DNA of 64,000 nucleotides from an uncultured Lachnospiraceae bacterium (GTDB lineage: Bacteria; Bacillota; Clostridia; Lachnospirales; Lachnospiraceae): positions 1 through 64,000 of the forward strand of contig CALWSC010000096.1 of assembly GCA_944384105.1 (NCBI GenBank), read 5' to 3'. Below are positions 7,525 through 16,820 of this stretch, piece by piece (position 1 is the first letter of the stretch; every line of letters begins with the position of its first letter). The position numbers and the translations under genes were made by a program. The notes below the pieces were generated by a model. It worked only from the letters and a program-made list of their open reading frames with translations, ran no database searches and was not told the DNA's origin.

Positions 7525-9195
7525 TCCGTTTTAATTCAAGCCGCAGCAGCTTAGACTTTAACAGTTCAAAACTGTTGCGGCCATACATGATCCGCTTTGT
7601 CACTTTCAGTTTATTTACGCTTCCCTCCGCAAGCCCATTATTGTAATCGAATTGTATCGCTTTCTTTACCGCATCTTTATCCCTTTCGATCCCATTCACA
7701 AAACTATCCAGTTCTTCTATCTGCAGCAGACGGCATTTCTCCATCCAGTTTTCCAGGTCTTCTGTTTTTTTCGCAAATAACGTCTCCTTTAAACTCTTTC
7801 CCTTGTTATATATCCTTCCGATGATGGGATAGTGTGAGATCACCTGGTCTAACTGTTCCTGACTGATCCCGTTTACCTGGTCAGCAGGTTTATATAACAA
7901 TTTTATCAGCCAGCGGCGTTCTATCTTTTCTCCCTCTCCCTGTCCTGTCTCTTTCCGCAGCTTTCTCTCACGTGTTGCATAACATACGGATGGTTGAATC
8001 CGCACCTTTATAGCCTTTCTCCCGTATATAGAAGCTGATCTGACGGAAGGTTTTCCCTTCTGAATGCAGACGCTTGATATCTTCTGCAAAGGACTTGATC
8101 TTACTTGGGTAAGTGGTATTATACAGTGCGTTCACTGGGTTATATCCGGGTTTCAGGTATCTGGCAACTGTCTGACGACTGATCCCCGTCTGCTCTGCAA
8201 TCTCCCTGTTATTCCATCCTTCTTCCTTCAATTCCCTTACGTGTTTTACAAGAGCCTTTTTCTTTTCCAGCGTCTGCTTATGTTCCCTGGTCGGAAAGTC
8301 TTCCTTTCCATCCTTATCCCAATAATCTGAGGTGCCTGTTCCAGCATAATGGACCGCTTCCTGGGGAAGGCGGAAATTGGCGGATAAAAACCGGATAAGG
8401 AATTTTTTTGCTGCATCTGTAAATCCTTTTAATAAATGGAAACGGTCGCTGATCTGCACAATAGCGGAATTCACCTGGCTGATGGCAGAATGGTAGGAGA
8501 CAGAGCCATCCCTTGATACAATGCTGAGATTCGGATACGTTTTCAGCCATTCGACAACATTCTCTATTTCCCTTGATGGAAGGAGACCAATCACCCTTCT
8601 GCTTTCTATATCAACCATAACAGTTCCATAGGTATGCCTTTTACGGATTGCAAAATCATCAATGCATACTTTGGTGACCGTCTCTTTTTGTGGCAGGGGC
8701 ATATCTTTTTTTTAAGAGATTGCAGATCGTGCTTTTTCCTACGTCTGCAATTCCATCTTTTAATAGTTGCGAAGCAGTCAGGGAACTGACATGCAATGAC
8801 ATATCGACAATCTTATCCTGCAGCCGTTGGCTTTTCTTCCCTTTGGGTGGCAGAAATGCAAAGGTTTCGGCAAATGTCGTATGCGGACAATCCGGATTCA
8901 CGCAAAACATTTTTCTGTTCTCCAGAATAATCTTCGTTTTTTTTCCCATAATGGGAAGATCCTGGAAACTGCGGCTGTAAACACTATGCCTGCGCGAGGA
9001 TGGCATACCACAGTATGGACAGACCGGCTCTTCCCGGTTAGATCTCACATAAATATATATAGTATCACCAATAATCTCGTGTCGGATATAATCCAGATGC
9101 TTATCCAACAGCTTAACGAATTCTTCCATCTTTAGCCCCGCTTTCAGGTTATCATTCTCTGCCTTTAATATATCATAACCAGAAACAAAATGCAC
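7514..9195 (-). pseudogene. ISL3-family transposase, two frame shifts
   Basis: Three overlapping open frames together rebuild one transposase of about 540 residues. The first part (9195-8659; GTG at 9195 or ATG at 9129) holds the zinc-finger region CPYCG...CVNPDCPH and a helix-turn-helix. The second (8702-7968) holds the first two catalytic acids in IDDFAIRK and VSRDGS and a further helix-turn-helix. The third (to 7514) holds the final Glu in LAEGSVNKLK. The first shift is at a run of eight A (plus-strand T 8706-8713); the second is near 7975, just before a TGA. Both need a +1 shift. Two separate lesions suggest a dead copy; transcriptional slippage at the A8 run could mend only the first. 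Confidence 0.8.
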
Positions 9196-9198
9196 TAT

Positions 9199-9235
9199 AA
9201 ATCAACTAACTTTGGAAAACCCACAAAAAACTTGA
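9199..9235 (-). repeat. Right terminal inverted repeat of the ISL3-type element
   Basis: It is the inverted partner of 7487-7524. The transposase start lies just inside it. Confidence 0.7.
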
Positions 9236-9354
9236 TAAACCCAAATTGTTTTTCTCCTATTACAAACTCACCCCTCCTCTTAATTTAATTATGTTACAAA
9301 AGTTTTATTACTCAAATTAACAATAGATTTCTCATTAACAAGCACCATTAATTA

Positions 9355-10152
9355 TTATAATTCCTCCAACAATAACTTTTTAATTTCATCCATACGTATT
9401 TTATCCCGTAAAATGATTGCTTCTGGTAATAATCCCCGCTCTTTATTTTTCTTCAAAAGGGCAGGAAGATCTCCAAATGAAATATCGTCCTTAGTACTAT
9501 TCTTCCATCTTATAGCTATTCCTGTATCCATTATAAACTGCTCTGCTTCCATCTTTCTTGAGAGTAATCCTGTCGCCCTGTTCGCCTCTATAATCTTGCT
9601 TTCGTATAGCCGCAATACCATTAAATCGTACGAAATTCCAAAACAATCCATTAGATATACTATTTCTTTTATAGAAATTTTAGTCTTTTCGATTCCAAAT
9701 AGTTCCATCTGACTCAAAATTTCTGTCTCCGGAGCCAACACCAGAGCAGCAAATGTCATCGCCTCTGGATTAATATTTTTATCTTTGAAAGCGAAAGATC
9801 CGCGTTCAATCAAGTTTGTATCATTTTTTTCTATATAGCAAACGATCTCATAGAGTTGGTATGCTGCCGTAAAAATTTGTTCCGAAAGTGACTGGCATGT
9901 ATTAATAACCTGAAACAGCACTCCCTTACGGATAATTGTAAATCCTTGAAATGTTCTATCAGAAATTGGAACTTGCAAAATTTCTATATGTCTCTTATTA
10001 CGCAGAACATAACTTTGAATAATTCTGAAGACAGCATCCCTCACCAGAGGACGACTATATTGCACTTGAAATCGATGTGCAAGTTCCTTTATATGAATAA
10101 ATTTTAAGTGATCCCAACGATACTTTAACTCTTCCAATATTTCCTTTTCCAT
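9355..10152 (-). CDS. ImmA/IrrE-like protein without the zinc-binding motif
   Basis: The protein has about 265 residues. The pattern around 95-185 (VINTCQSLSEQIFTAAYQLY, then NPEAMTFAALVLAPE, then FGISYDLMVLRL) follows the ImmA/IrrE peptidase fold. The zinc motif HExxH is replaced by YQLYE, so metal binding and peptidase activity should be lost. ImmA-type proteins normally cut or control the neighbouring XRE repressor. Here the XRE gene lies just upstream, with its stop codon five bases before this start. ATG at 10152 is chosen because GGGGG lies about ten bases before it; a longer frame to 10206 would overlap the XRE gene. Family assignment is by pattern only and is moderately secure. Confidence 0.55.
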   Translation of the reverse strand: MEKEILEELKYRWDHLKFIHIKELAHRFQVQYSRPLVRDAVFRIIQSYVLRNKRHIEILQVPISDRTFQGFTIIRKGVLFQVINTCQSLSEQIFTAAYQLYEIVCYIEKNDTNLIERGSFAFKDKNINPEAMTFAALVLAPETEILSQMELFGIEKTKISIKEIVYLMDCFGISYDLMVLRLYESKIIEANRATGLLSRKMEAEQFIMDTGIAIRWKNSTKDDISFGDLPALLKKNKERGLLPEAIILRDKIRMDEIKKLLLEEL

Positions 10153-10156
10153 AACA

Positions 10157-10507
10157 TTATTCCCCCGTAACCGGTATTTTACCTTTCTGACGCAGAAATA
10201 TATCAAACAGTTCGTCCATCAGATGAATAGCTCCTTTTGCACTATCGGAGTTCATTTGAGAGATAACAATTTCCAAAACATCCTTGCTAGTAGAGATTTC
10301 CGGATCTTCAAATAGCTTTTCCATTGATATACCAAAGAAATCTGCAATTTTCTTGAATTCTACAGCAGTTATAGTACGAGTACCACCCAGCATTTTATTA
10401 ACTGTTTGACGCTGCACATCCAGATAAGAGGCAAGGTCAGTTTGTTTTTGTTGTGTTTGAGTTAGATAACTTTTTATATTTGTCATTAGAATTTCATCAA
10501 GAGTCAT
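10157..10507 (-). CDS. XRE-family DNA-binding protein
   Basis: The protein has 116 residues. The N-terminal Cro/C1-type helix-turn-helix spans roughly residues 17-70 (QQKQTDLASYLDVQRQTVNK then IADFFGISMEKLF), followed by a short tail that may mediate dimerisation. The gene is co-directional with the polysaccharide genes (36 bases after the Fe-S protein gene) and is followed by the ImmA-like gene. The pair looks like a regulator/anti-regulator unit of the kind found on mobile DNA. Its target is unknown. AAGGGGA lies about ten bases before the ATG. Confidence 0.82.
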   Translation of the reverse strand: MTLDEILMTNIKSYLTQTQQKQTDLASYLDVQRQTVNKMLGGTRTITAVEFKKIADFFGISMEKLFEDPEISTSKDVLEIVISQMNSDSAKGAIHLMDELFDIFLRQKGKIPVTGE

Positions 10508-10542
10508 TATTCTTTATCCCCTTCCAATATTACATATCCCAC

Positions 10543-11664
10543 TCATCTTTTCCTCCAGAATACCTCTTTCATATCCTGCAGCAGTGATTTGATATCCTGC
10601 CGAATGCATTTAACAGGTATACTCAGCATGACACTGGTATTGAATTTTAACCCTTTTGACAGAGCTGCAAACATCCTTTTCCGTTCAAAAGGCTCTAAAG
10701 AAGGCTTTTTTAGCTGGTGATTGTGCTGAATAGCTTTTTGTAAATCTACACTTTCTAGGTGAAGATCACTGTCATTAAGTAGTTCATCACCTTTATCTGT
10801 CTGGCACAACATAAGAGATATTCCCTGCCTGCGTTCTTCATAAGCAAGATCACTGCCCCAGGAATCGCCAAGTGTAAGATCTGATACCCGCTCTGTTTTA
10901 GCATATGGACACCGATAGCAGTTGTCCGTAAAGGACAATCCCATCAAAAAAGCAAGCATATATCTGTCAATAATTCTATCGCGGACAATCCTAGCTGAGT
11001 CTGTCTGTACTTGGTAGTAATTCTTTTTCCGAAAAGTGATATGGTCAATTTTACTGAGAGTTGTGCCATATTGTTTTAAAAAGGCATTTAGCAGGAACGT
11101 AGACGGTGTGCCGTGACAGATCAGATCTGCTGTATATAATTTCCCCTGCAGTTTTTGGGGGATAAACTGCTTCATGGCAGCCACCTGGCAGGGAAGCGCT
11201 AAAAAGAGGACAGGGACTCTCTTTTCAAGATAGGATAAAACCATCTTGTAAATATATCCCGGAGTGCTCTTAACATACTTGGATCCGGAAAAGCGTGATA
11301 CGTCTTCTTCTTTTTCTGCCATGGAAAAGCAAAATTCTCCATGAGAAAAAGTACAGCTTGCGACGACCCCTCCTTTTCGGATAAAGGCCGCTGATATACT
11401 TCCTGCCACCCCGCCGGAAGAACCATTTTCCCGGCGCATATTATTTTCTGCCCATCCCTGATACCATTTCTGCGGACAGCGTGTTTCCAACGGATGTTTC
11501 ACCTGGCAATTCTGTTCGCAGAGATGGCATCTGATACATTTCGTCTCATCAATCAATGCATAGCAGGACATAAAATCTTGCTTGATGGTAACTGCATCTC
11601 TGGGGCAGACTGCACTGCAGACGCCGCATCCTGTACATTGTTCTTTTTCACATACGTGTTTCAT
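10543..11664 (-). CDS. FrhB-like Fe-S flavoprotein of polysaccharide clusters
   Basis: The protein has 373 residues. Two ferredoxin-type clusters lie at the N-terminus (Cys10/13/16/20 and Cys43/46/49/53), followed by the coenzyme F420 hydrogenase/dehydrogenase beta-subunit N and C domains (GSSGGVAGSI, LALPCQVAAMK, CHGTPS, DLTLGDSWG). In Firmicutes these proteins repeatedly sit beside polysaccharide pyruvyltransferases; their substrate is not established. The gene overlaps the pyruvyltransferase gene by four bases (ATGA), so the two are translationally coupled. The same two activities are fused in one protein at 26116-28470. A role in redox modification of a sugar or of an electron carrier is only inference. 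Confidence 0.85.
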   Translation of the reverse strand: MKHVCEKEQCTGCGVCSAVCPRDAVTIKQDFMSCYALIDETKCIRCHLCEQNCQVKHPLETRCPQKWYQGWAENNMRRENGSSGGVAGSISAAFIRKGGVVASCTFSHGEFCFSMAEKEEDVSRFSGSKYVKSTPGYIYKMVLSYLEKRVPVLFLALPCQVAAMKQFIPQKLQGKLYTADLICHGTPSTFLLNAFLKQYGTTLSKIDHITFRKKNYYQVQTDSARIVRDRIIDRYMLAFLMGLSFTDNCYRCPYAKTERVSDLTLGDSWGSDLAYEERRQGISLMLCQTDKGDELLNDSDLHLESVDLQKAIQHNHQLKKPSLEPFERKRMFAALSKGLKFNTSVMLSIPVKCIRQDIKSLLQDMKEVFWRKR

Positions 11665-12782
11665 AGCAGCGACTCCTCATTTAGCATTTTTGTTAAGTAT
11701 ACGGCGGACTTTTTTCGTTCGCTGGTCAGAATTTCATGCACTGCAGAAAAGTCTATCCTCTTATCCAGAATTGAATCATTTGTATAATCGTTGACAATGC
11801 GATTTTCTAGTCTGACCAGAGAAAGAATGCTTGTATTTCTTGTTGCTGTAACGCTGGGAAGAATATTTACAAATTGTGTTCCGCAGTTAATAGCAAATGC
11901 AGTCCCGTGAAAGGAATTTGTGATCAAATACGTGGCATGTCTTATATATGAAACAAATTTGCCAAGATCAGGGAGCAGGATATTTCTAGCCCCTTTAGTC
12001 TTCCAGTGTCGCATAGCAGAGATCCGAATCAATGGCATTTTTCTTCGCTTGGCGACTACACGGGCAAATGTATCAATATCCGGATTGTTTCCAAGGTAAT
12101 ATAGCAGGATATAAGGTTCCTTTTCCAAGCACATATCACCCAACAGTTCTTTCCATTCCTCATTGGAAATCAATAAAGTTGGGTCCAATACTTGTTCTCC
12201 TGAAGTGATCCCTATCTGTTTCAAAATATCTAACGCACTATTTTCACGGACAGCAATTGAATTATAACTTTGAAGCAGCTGCTGATACAGCGGCAGTATG
12301 GATTGATTAAACTGGGTTCTTCCAAAACTTGCTGCATATGATATCTTTCTTTTGGAAGATGGAACAAAGTTCAGAAAATATGCAGGATCGCAGAAATCCT
12401 TTCCGATAGGTCCCCAGACCTGATCACTTCCTGTGCAGTAGACATCGGCAACCGGCGGAAATGCTGTCAGCTCTTCATTTGTCGTGTAGCGTCTGCTTAG
12501 TTTTAGATAATGACGCTGCATTTTTTCAAATTTTCTGCCTGACTCTATATATTCAGGTTCCTGCAGGAGCAGGTATATTCCTCTTATCAAAAAATTGCGG
12601 TTCCATTTTTTGTTTAAAAATAGCTGTGTTTTAGCTATATTTCTGTACTCTTCATCTTTTCTTACATAATCAATGATCTCTGCTTCATATCCCAGTCTCT
12701 CAACTGCGGTTTGTGTGGCATACGCCTGCAGGAGAGATCCGTAATTATTGATGGCATGCCGCGTAATAATCGAAACTTTCAT
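11661..12782 (-). CDS. Polysaccharide pyruvyltransferase family protein
   Basis: The protein has 373 residues. It starts MKVSIITRHAINNYGSLLQA, the usual N-terminus of the CsaB/WcaK-type family, and has the conserved GSDQVWGP (about 119-126), YAASFG and SFHGTAFAI blocks. Members add pyruvyl ketals from phosphoenolpyruvate to sugars of capsule or wall polymers. GGGAGC lies seven bases before ATG. The gene is coupled by overlap to the Fe-S protein gene and follows a tandem glycosyltransferase. Confidence 0.88.
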   Translation of the reverse strand: MKVSIITRHAINNYGSLLQAYATQTAVERLGYEAEIIDYVRKDEEYRNIAKTQLFLNKKWNRNFLIRGIYLLLQEPEYIESGRKFEKMQRHYLKLSRRYTTNEELTAFPPVADVYCTGSDQVWGPIGKDFCDPAYFLNFVPSSKRKISYAASFGRTQFNQSILPLYQQLLQSYNSIAVRENSALDILKQIGITSGEQVLDPTLLISNEEWKELLGDMCLEKEPYILLYYLGNNPDIDTFARVVAKRRKMPLIRISAMRHWKTKGARNILLPDLGKFVSYIRHATYLITNSFHGTAFAINCGTQFVNILPSVTATRNTSILSLVRLENRIVNDYTNDSILDKRIDFSAVHEILTSERKKSAVYLTKMLNEESLL

Positions 12783-12813
12783 TCTTTGCTCCCTTTCTTA
12801 ATGATACGTTCTG

Positions 12814-14856
12814 TCATTTACTTATCCTTTGGTGCACCAGCCGGAGTAACCGCTTAAACGGATTTGAATATCCTTTGGAAGTATGGTTGAGACGATCCAT
12901 AAACAGAAGATCAAACAAAATCCTATCCTCGGTAGATAGTTTTTCCCTGTATGTATCAATCTGCTCCCGTGAGAATCCCCGAAGAGTATTTATTGTTATA
13001 TCCATCATGATATGGAACTGCTTTTCCAACGCGACTGCGTATGCCTTATCTGTGTCAGTATAGCAGAGTCTGAGAGTTTTCAACATTTCTGCCATACTTA
13101 TGTAGTATCCATATACATGGTCCATAGTCTTGGAACGTGTCATGATGGAATGCTCATGTAAGCGGCGGAAGTAAAGTTCCAGGTTCAGGAACGCACACCG
13201 TTCGGCTTTCAGCAGGCACTGCATGGTAAACAGATTGTCCTCATGAAGGATCCCCTCAAAGAAAGAAATCCCGTTTTTTATAAGAAAGGATCTTTTTAAA
13301 AGCTGTAGGCATGCTGAGGGTCTGAATTCGTTATTTTCAACAAATGCTGTAAAAAGAGCTGTTCCTTTCCAGACGCCGGGATAGTCCGCCTTTCTTTTAT
13401 AGTAGTCCATATATTTCAAATAGTTCTCTGTGGCGCAATCGTCGTCCTGAAATGAAACGGCGCTAAAAAACAGATCCTCCAGATCTATAGACTTAGCACG
13501 GTAATACAGTAATTCCAGCGTAAGATCGCTCAGCATGTCATCGCTGTCCAGAAAGAGGATGTACTCGCCGACCGCTTCTTTTATGCCCCGGTTACGAGCA
13601 GAGGACAGACCTCCGTTCTCCTTATTGATAACTTTGATCCGCGAGTCTTTTTCTGCCGCGGCAACTACTTTTATCATGGAACGATCGGTTGTCCCGTCAT
13701 TGACTACGATCACTTCGATATTTTTCAGCGTTTGTCTGCAGACGGACTCCAGGCATGCTGCTATATAGAGTTCCGTATTATATACTGGAATGATAACGGA
13801 TACGCAGGGAATATTTTCCTGAGCCTGAAGAGCCGGGAAGCCTTCTTTACATGCCAGGCATTTTTGACGCTCTTCCTCATATGGGCGCCAGAGATCCAGA
13901 CCTTTGCGAACCTTGTCCCGCTGCCTTTTATCCAGATAATAGGAATCTGGATGCTCCAAAATGCCACTGGAGAGAAAAGAACTGTGAAAAAGCGCTTCAA
14001 AAATCTTCAGTTTTGCCTGAGGATCCGCGATTGTATCCAGATTATAGGCGCAGCCGGATAACACTACATCTGTATAACTTTTCTCGACAGCCGCATAGAG
14101 TCCACGCTTTTGCAATTCTTCATATAATGCAGAATAAGCTTCTAAGAAACAGACAGGATACCTGTTCTTTAGGCTTTGCAGATTGTTCTTCTGTCCAACG
14201 CGGTAATACACAAGTTCCTCATCTACATAGGCAATTCGCCGGGCTGTACACATGGACAGCAGTACAAAATAAGCGTCATTGCTGTTCTGTAGCGGCTGGA
14301 ACTGCAGACCCTGCTGCTGTACAAAGTCCCTTCGATACAGTTTAGTCCAGGGAGCAGGTGTTGTGAGCATCAGGATGCGATCAGGTATATCCTTATAGGA
14401 AAAAACTTCTTTGTCAGGTAGGAATCTGCGGTCAAAATAAAAGCTGACTTTTTCTGCCGTTTTAGCAACAGTGTCATATCTTTGAGCTCCGAAGATCACT
14501 ATGTCAGCATCCGTTTCTTCCCCTCGAGAATAGGTCTTTTCCAGCAGGGATAAGCTGAAAAAGTCATCAGAATCCAGGAAACAGACATATTTTCCTCGTG
14601 CCACAGCCAGACCATTGTTTCTGGCCATGCCAGCATACTGATTTTTCTGATGCAACACACGGAGCCTTACATCCTGCTCAGCATACTGGTTCAGAATCTC
14701 ACAGGAGCGATCCGTGGATCCGTCATCCACACAAATCACTTCTATATCCCGCAGAGTCTGAAAGAGCAGACTTTTCAAACATGTTTCAAGATACTGCTCT
14801 GAATTATATACCGGAACAATAACCGATACTTTTATATTTTTTTCTTCCTTACTCAT
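12814..14856 (-). CDS. Two-domain family 2 glycosyltransferase
   Basis: The protein has about 680 residues and two GT-A domains. The first starts at KVSVIVPVYNSEQYLE with CVDDGSTD and CFLDSDDF; the second starts near residue 360 with CVSVIIPVYNTELY, VVNDGTTD and LFLDSDDM. Each DSDD provides the metal/nucleotide-sugar site, so both domains look active. Such proteins often add two different sugars. The start is uncertain: ATG at 14856 is preferred because GGGAGGG lies upstream in the end of ugd, while the frame extends to 14886 with a 20-base overlap. Confidence 0.85.
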   Translation of the reverse strand: MSKEEKNIKVSVIVPVYNSEQYLETCLKSLLFQTLRDIEVICVDDGSTDRSCEILNQYAEQDVRLRVLHQKNQYAGMARNNGLAVARGKYVCFLDSDDFFSLSLLEKTYSRGEETDADIVIFGAQRYDTVAKTAEKVSFYFDRRFLPDKEVFSYKDIPDRILMLTTPAPWTKLYRRDFVQQQGLQFQPLQNSNDAYFVLLSMCTARRIAYVDEELVYYRVGQKNNLQSLKNRYPVCFLEAYSALYEELQKRGLYAAVEKSYTDVVLSGCAYNLDTIADPQAKLKIFEALFHSSFLSSGILEHPDSYYLDKRQRDKVRKGLDLWRPYEEERQKCLACKEGFPALQAQENIPCVSVIIPVYNTELYIAACLESVCRQTLKNIEVIVVNDGTTDRSMIKVVAAAEKDSRIKVINKENGGLSSARNRGIKEAVGEYILFLDSDDMLSDLTLELLYYRAKSIDLEDLFFSAVSFQDDDCATENYLKYMDYYKRKADYPGVWKGTALFTAFVENNEFRPSACLQLLKRSFLIKNGISFFEGILHEDNLFTMQCLLKAERCAFLNLELYFRRLHEHSIMTRSKTMDHVYGYYISMAEMLKTLRLCYTDTDKAYAVALEKQFHIMMDITINTLRGFSREQIDTYREKLSTEDRILFDLLFMDRLNHTSKGYSNPFKRLLRLVHQRISK

Positions 14857-14866
14857 TTGCCCAGTG

Positions 14867-16105
14867 TTAATCCCTCCCGAAAACATCCCTTGTATATACT
14901 TTTTCCTTTATATCTTCCAGACATCTGTCATAGCGGTTGGCAATGACCACTTGGCTTATCTGTTTAAATCGCTCCAGGTCATTTATCACCCTGCTTCCGA
15001 AAAACAGTGTTCCATCCTCCAATGTCGGCTCGTATATGATCAGCTCTGCGCCCTTTGCCCGTATCCTTTCCATGACACCCTGTATGCTGCTCTGACGAAA
15101 ATTATCTGACTGACTTTTCATGGTCAGGCGAAATACTCCGATGACACCGGGCTGCCCGGACACTTTCTCATAATCCGGGTCAAGATAATCGGCTTTCCTC
15201 AGAATCTGTCCAGCAATAAAATCCTTTCTCGTCTGATTGCTCTCTACGATGGCCTCGATCAGATTCTCCGGTACATCCGCATAATTTGCTAGCAGCTGTT
15301 TTGTATCTTTTGGAAGACAATAGCCGCCGTAGCCGAAACTCGGATTGTTGTAGTATGCCCCTATTCGGGAATCTAGGCAGACACCATCGATGATTTGCCG
15401 AGTGTTCAGTCCTTTACTCTCTGCATATGTATCTAGTTCATTGAAATATGCAACACGAAGCGCTAGATAGGTATTCGCAAACAATTTTACTGCTTCTGCT
15501 TCTGTAAATCCCATAAATAATGTAGGAATGTCCTTTTTAATAGCCCCTTCGTGTAATAAACCAGAAAATTCATGTGCTGCTTCTACAAGACGACTATCAT
15601 TTAAATCCGTCCCAACAATTATTCTGCTAGGATACAAATTATCATATAGGGCCTTTGACTCCCGCAAAAATTCAGGGCTAAAAAGAATATTTTTATTCCC
15701 TAATTGTTCTCTTATCTTCTTTGTATATCCAACCGGGATCGTGGATTTAATAATTATAACCGCATTAGGATTGCATTTCGTTACTGATTTTATTACTGTT
15801 TCTACCGTTGATGTATCAAAGCGCTGTGTAAAAGAGTTATAATTTGTAGGAGTTGCAATTACAATAAAATCTGCATCGCTATATGCTTTTTTTGCATTTA
15901 GAGTGGCCGTTAAATTCAATTTTTTTTCTTCCAGATATCTTTCAATATAATCATCTCGAATCGGAGATTTTCGATTATTAATACTATCTACTTTCTCTTG
16001 AGCAACATCTACAGCTGTCACCTTATGATGTTGGGACAATAACGTAGCAATAGATAAGCCTACATATCCTATACCTACTACTGCAATTTTGTAATCTTTA
16101 TGCAT
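14867..16105 (-). CDS. ugd: UDP-glucose 6-dehydrogenase family protein
   Basis: The protein has 412 residues. An NAD-binding fold starts at [21 protein letters not shown] and [12 protein letters not shown] follow. The catalytic Cys is in [10 protein letters not shown] (about Cys263), and the C-terminal UDP-binding domain is complete. The enzyme oxidises UDP-glucose (or a related UDP-hexose) to the uronic acid in two NAD-dependent steps, supplying acidic residues for the capsule. ATG at 16105 follows GGGGGAG by six bases; a start six codons further upstream has no site. UDP-glucose is the likeliest substrate, but UDP-ManNAc or UDP-GalNAc cannot be excluded. Confidence 0.88.
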   Translation of the reverse strand: MHKDYKIAVVGIGYVGLSIATLLSQHHKVTAVDVAQEKVDSINNRKSPIRDDYIERYLEEKKLNLTATLNAKKAYSDADFIVIATPTNYNSFTQRFDTSTVETVIKSVTKCNPNAVIIIKSTIPVGYTKKIREQLGNKNILFSPEFLRESKALYDNLYPSRIIVGTDLNDSRLVEAAHEFSGLLHEGAIKKDIPTLFMGFTEAEAVKLFANTYLALRVAYFNELDTYAESKGLNTRQIIDGVCLDSRIGAYYNNPSFGYGGYCLPKDTKQLLANYADVPENLIEAIVESNQTRKDFIAGQILRKADYLDPDYEKVSGQPGVIGVFRLTMKSQSDNFRQSSIQGVMERIRAKGAELIIYEPTLEDGTLFFGSRVINDLERFKQISQVVIANRYDRCLEDIKEKVYTRDVFGRD

Positions 16106-16154
16106 TATTTTCTCCCCCTTCATCAGACTTCAATATCTCTTTACCAGTTCTTCC

Positions 16155-16808
16155 TTAGTTAAATACTTTTTCTGAAGTCCGCGGCATTGCCCTTGCTGGA
16201 TTACCAATAGCGGTCCGGTAAGAAGGCACATCCTTATATAATGCTGCACCAGGACCTACGATAGCTCCCTCTCCTATATGGATCTTATCCTTGCACACAG
16301 CGCATGGTCCGTAATAAACTTTTTCGTCCAGTACAGAATGTCCACCGACAAAAGCTCTGACAGAAAGAATAGAATGATCTTTTACCACTGTATCATGTCC
16401 AATGTAGGTTTGCGGAAAAACAATTATATTTCGCCCGATAATAACGTTGTTATCAATAAAGCAATTTTTACCGATACAGCATCCTTCTCCAATTTTTGCA
16501 GTTGGAGCTATTTCTGTAGGAGAAAAAATGATTTTTGCCAACTCAAAGCCATGTTCTTTTATTTTATTAAATAATACTTCTCGTTGGTTCGGATCACCCA
16601 GGCCAATAACAAATTGAATTTCATCTTTCTTAAAAGAATCCTTGACTTTCTCAAACGATAGAACGTTTAATCCGTGAAAAATTTTTTCAGTACAAATATC
16701 ATCCACAAAAAGTAATTTATCAAACCGTCTCATGTTTTGAGGATCTCTGGTCAGATAATCATGTATAGCCATTCCCGTACCACCTGCTCCATAGATACCT
16801 AATACCAT
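16155..16808 (-). CDS. NeuD/PglD/VioB-type sugar O/N-acyltransferase
   Basis: The protein has 217 residues. An N-terminal nucleotide-sugar binding fold (GIYGAGGTG) is followed by a left-handed beta-helix of hexapeptide repeats (IAPTAKIGEGCCIGKNCFID onward) and a C-terminal PSYRTAIGNPARAM. The family N- or O-acetylates amino sugars with acetyl-CoA. With the VioA-like aminotransferase at 18572-19672 it could complete a dTDP-Qui4NAc or bacillosamine-type branch (inference). AGGAGG is seven bases before ATG. Confidence 0.85.
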   Translation of the reverse strand: MVLGIYGAGGTGMAIHDYLTRDPQNMRRFDKLLFVDDICTEKIFHGLNVLSFEKVKDSFKKDEIQFVIGLGDPNQREVLFNKIKEHGFELAKIIFSPTEIAPTAKIGEGCCIGKNCFIDNNVIIGRNIIVFPQTYIGHDTVVKDHSILSVRAFVGGHSVLDEKVYYGPCAVCKDKIHIGEGAIVGPGAALYKDVPSYRTAIGNPARAMPRTSEKVFN

Positions 16809-16820
16809 TTTCCATTCCTC

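Larger units (their letters stand above)
7487..9235 (-). mobile_element. ISL3-type insertion sequence, decayed
   Basis: The element of about 1.75 kb is bounded by imperfect inverted repeats (7487-7524 and 9199-9235) that share CCAAAGTTAGTTGATTT. It carries one transposase gene on the minus strand, broken by two frame shifts. No clear 8-bp target duplication is visible beside the ends, so either the ends are slightly off or the flanks have diverged. It sits between the XRE/ImmA-like pair and the second polysaccharide module. Confidence 0.75.

Noticed and set aside
8659..8713. Programmed frame shifting in the transposase gene
   Set aside because: A second frame break further on is not in a slippery sequence, so decay explains both better.
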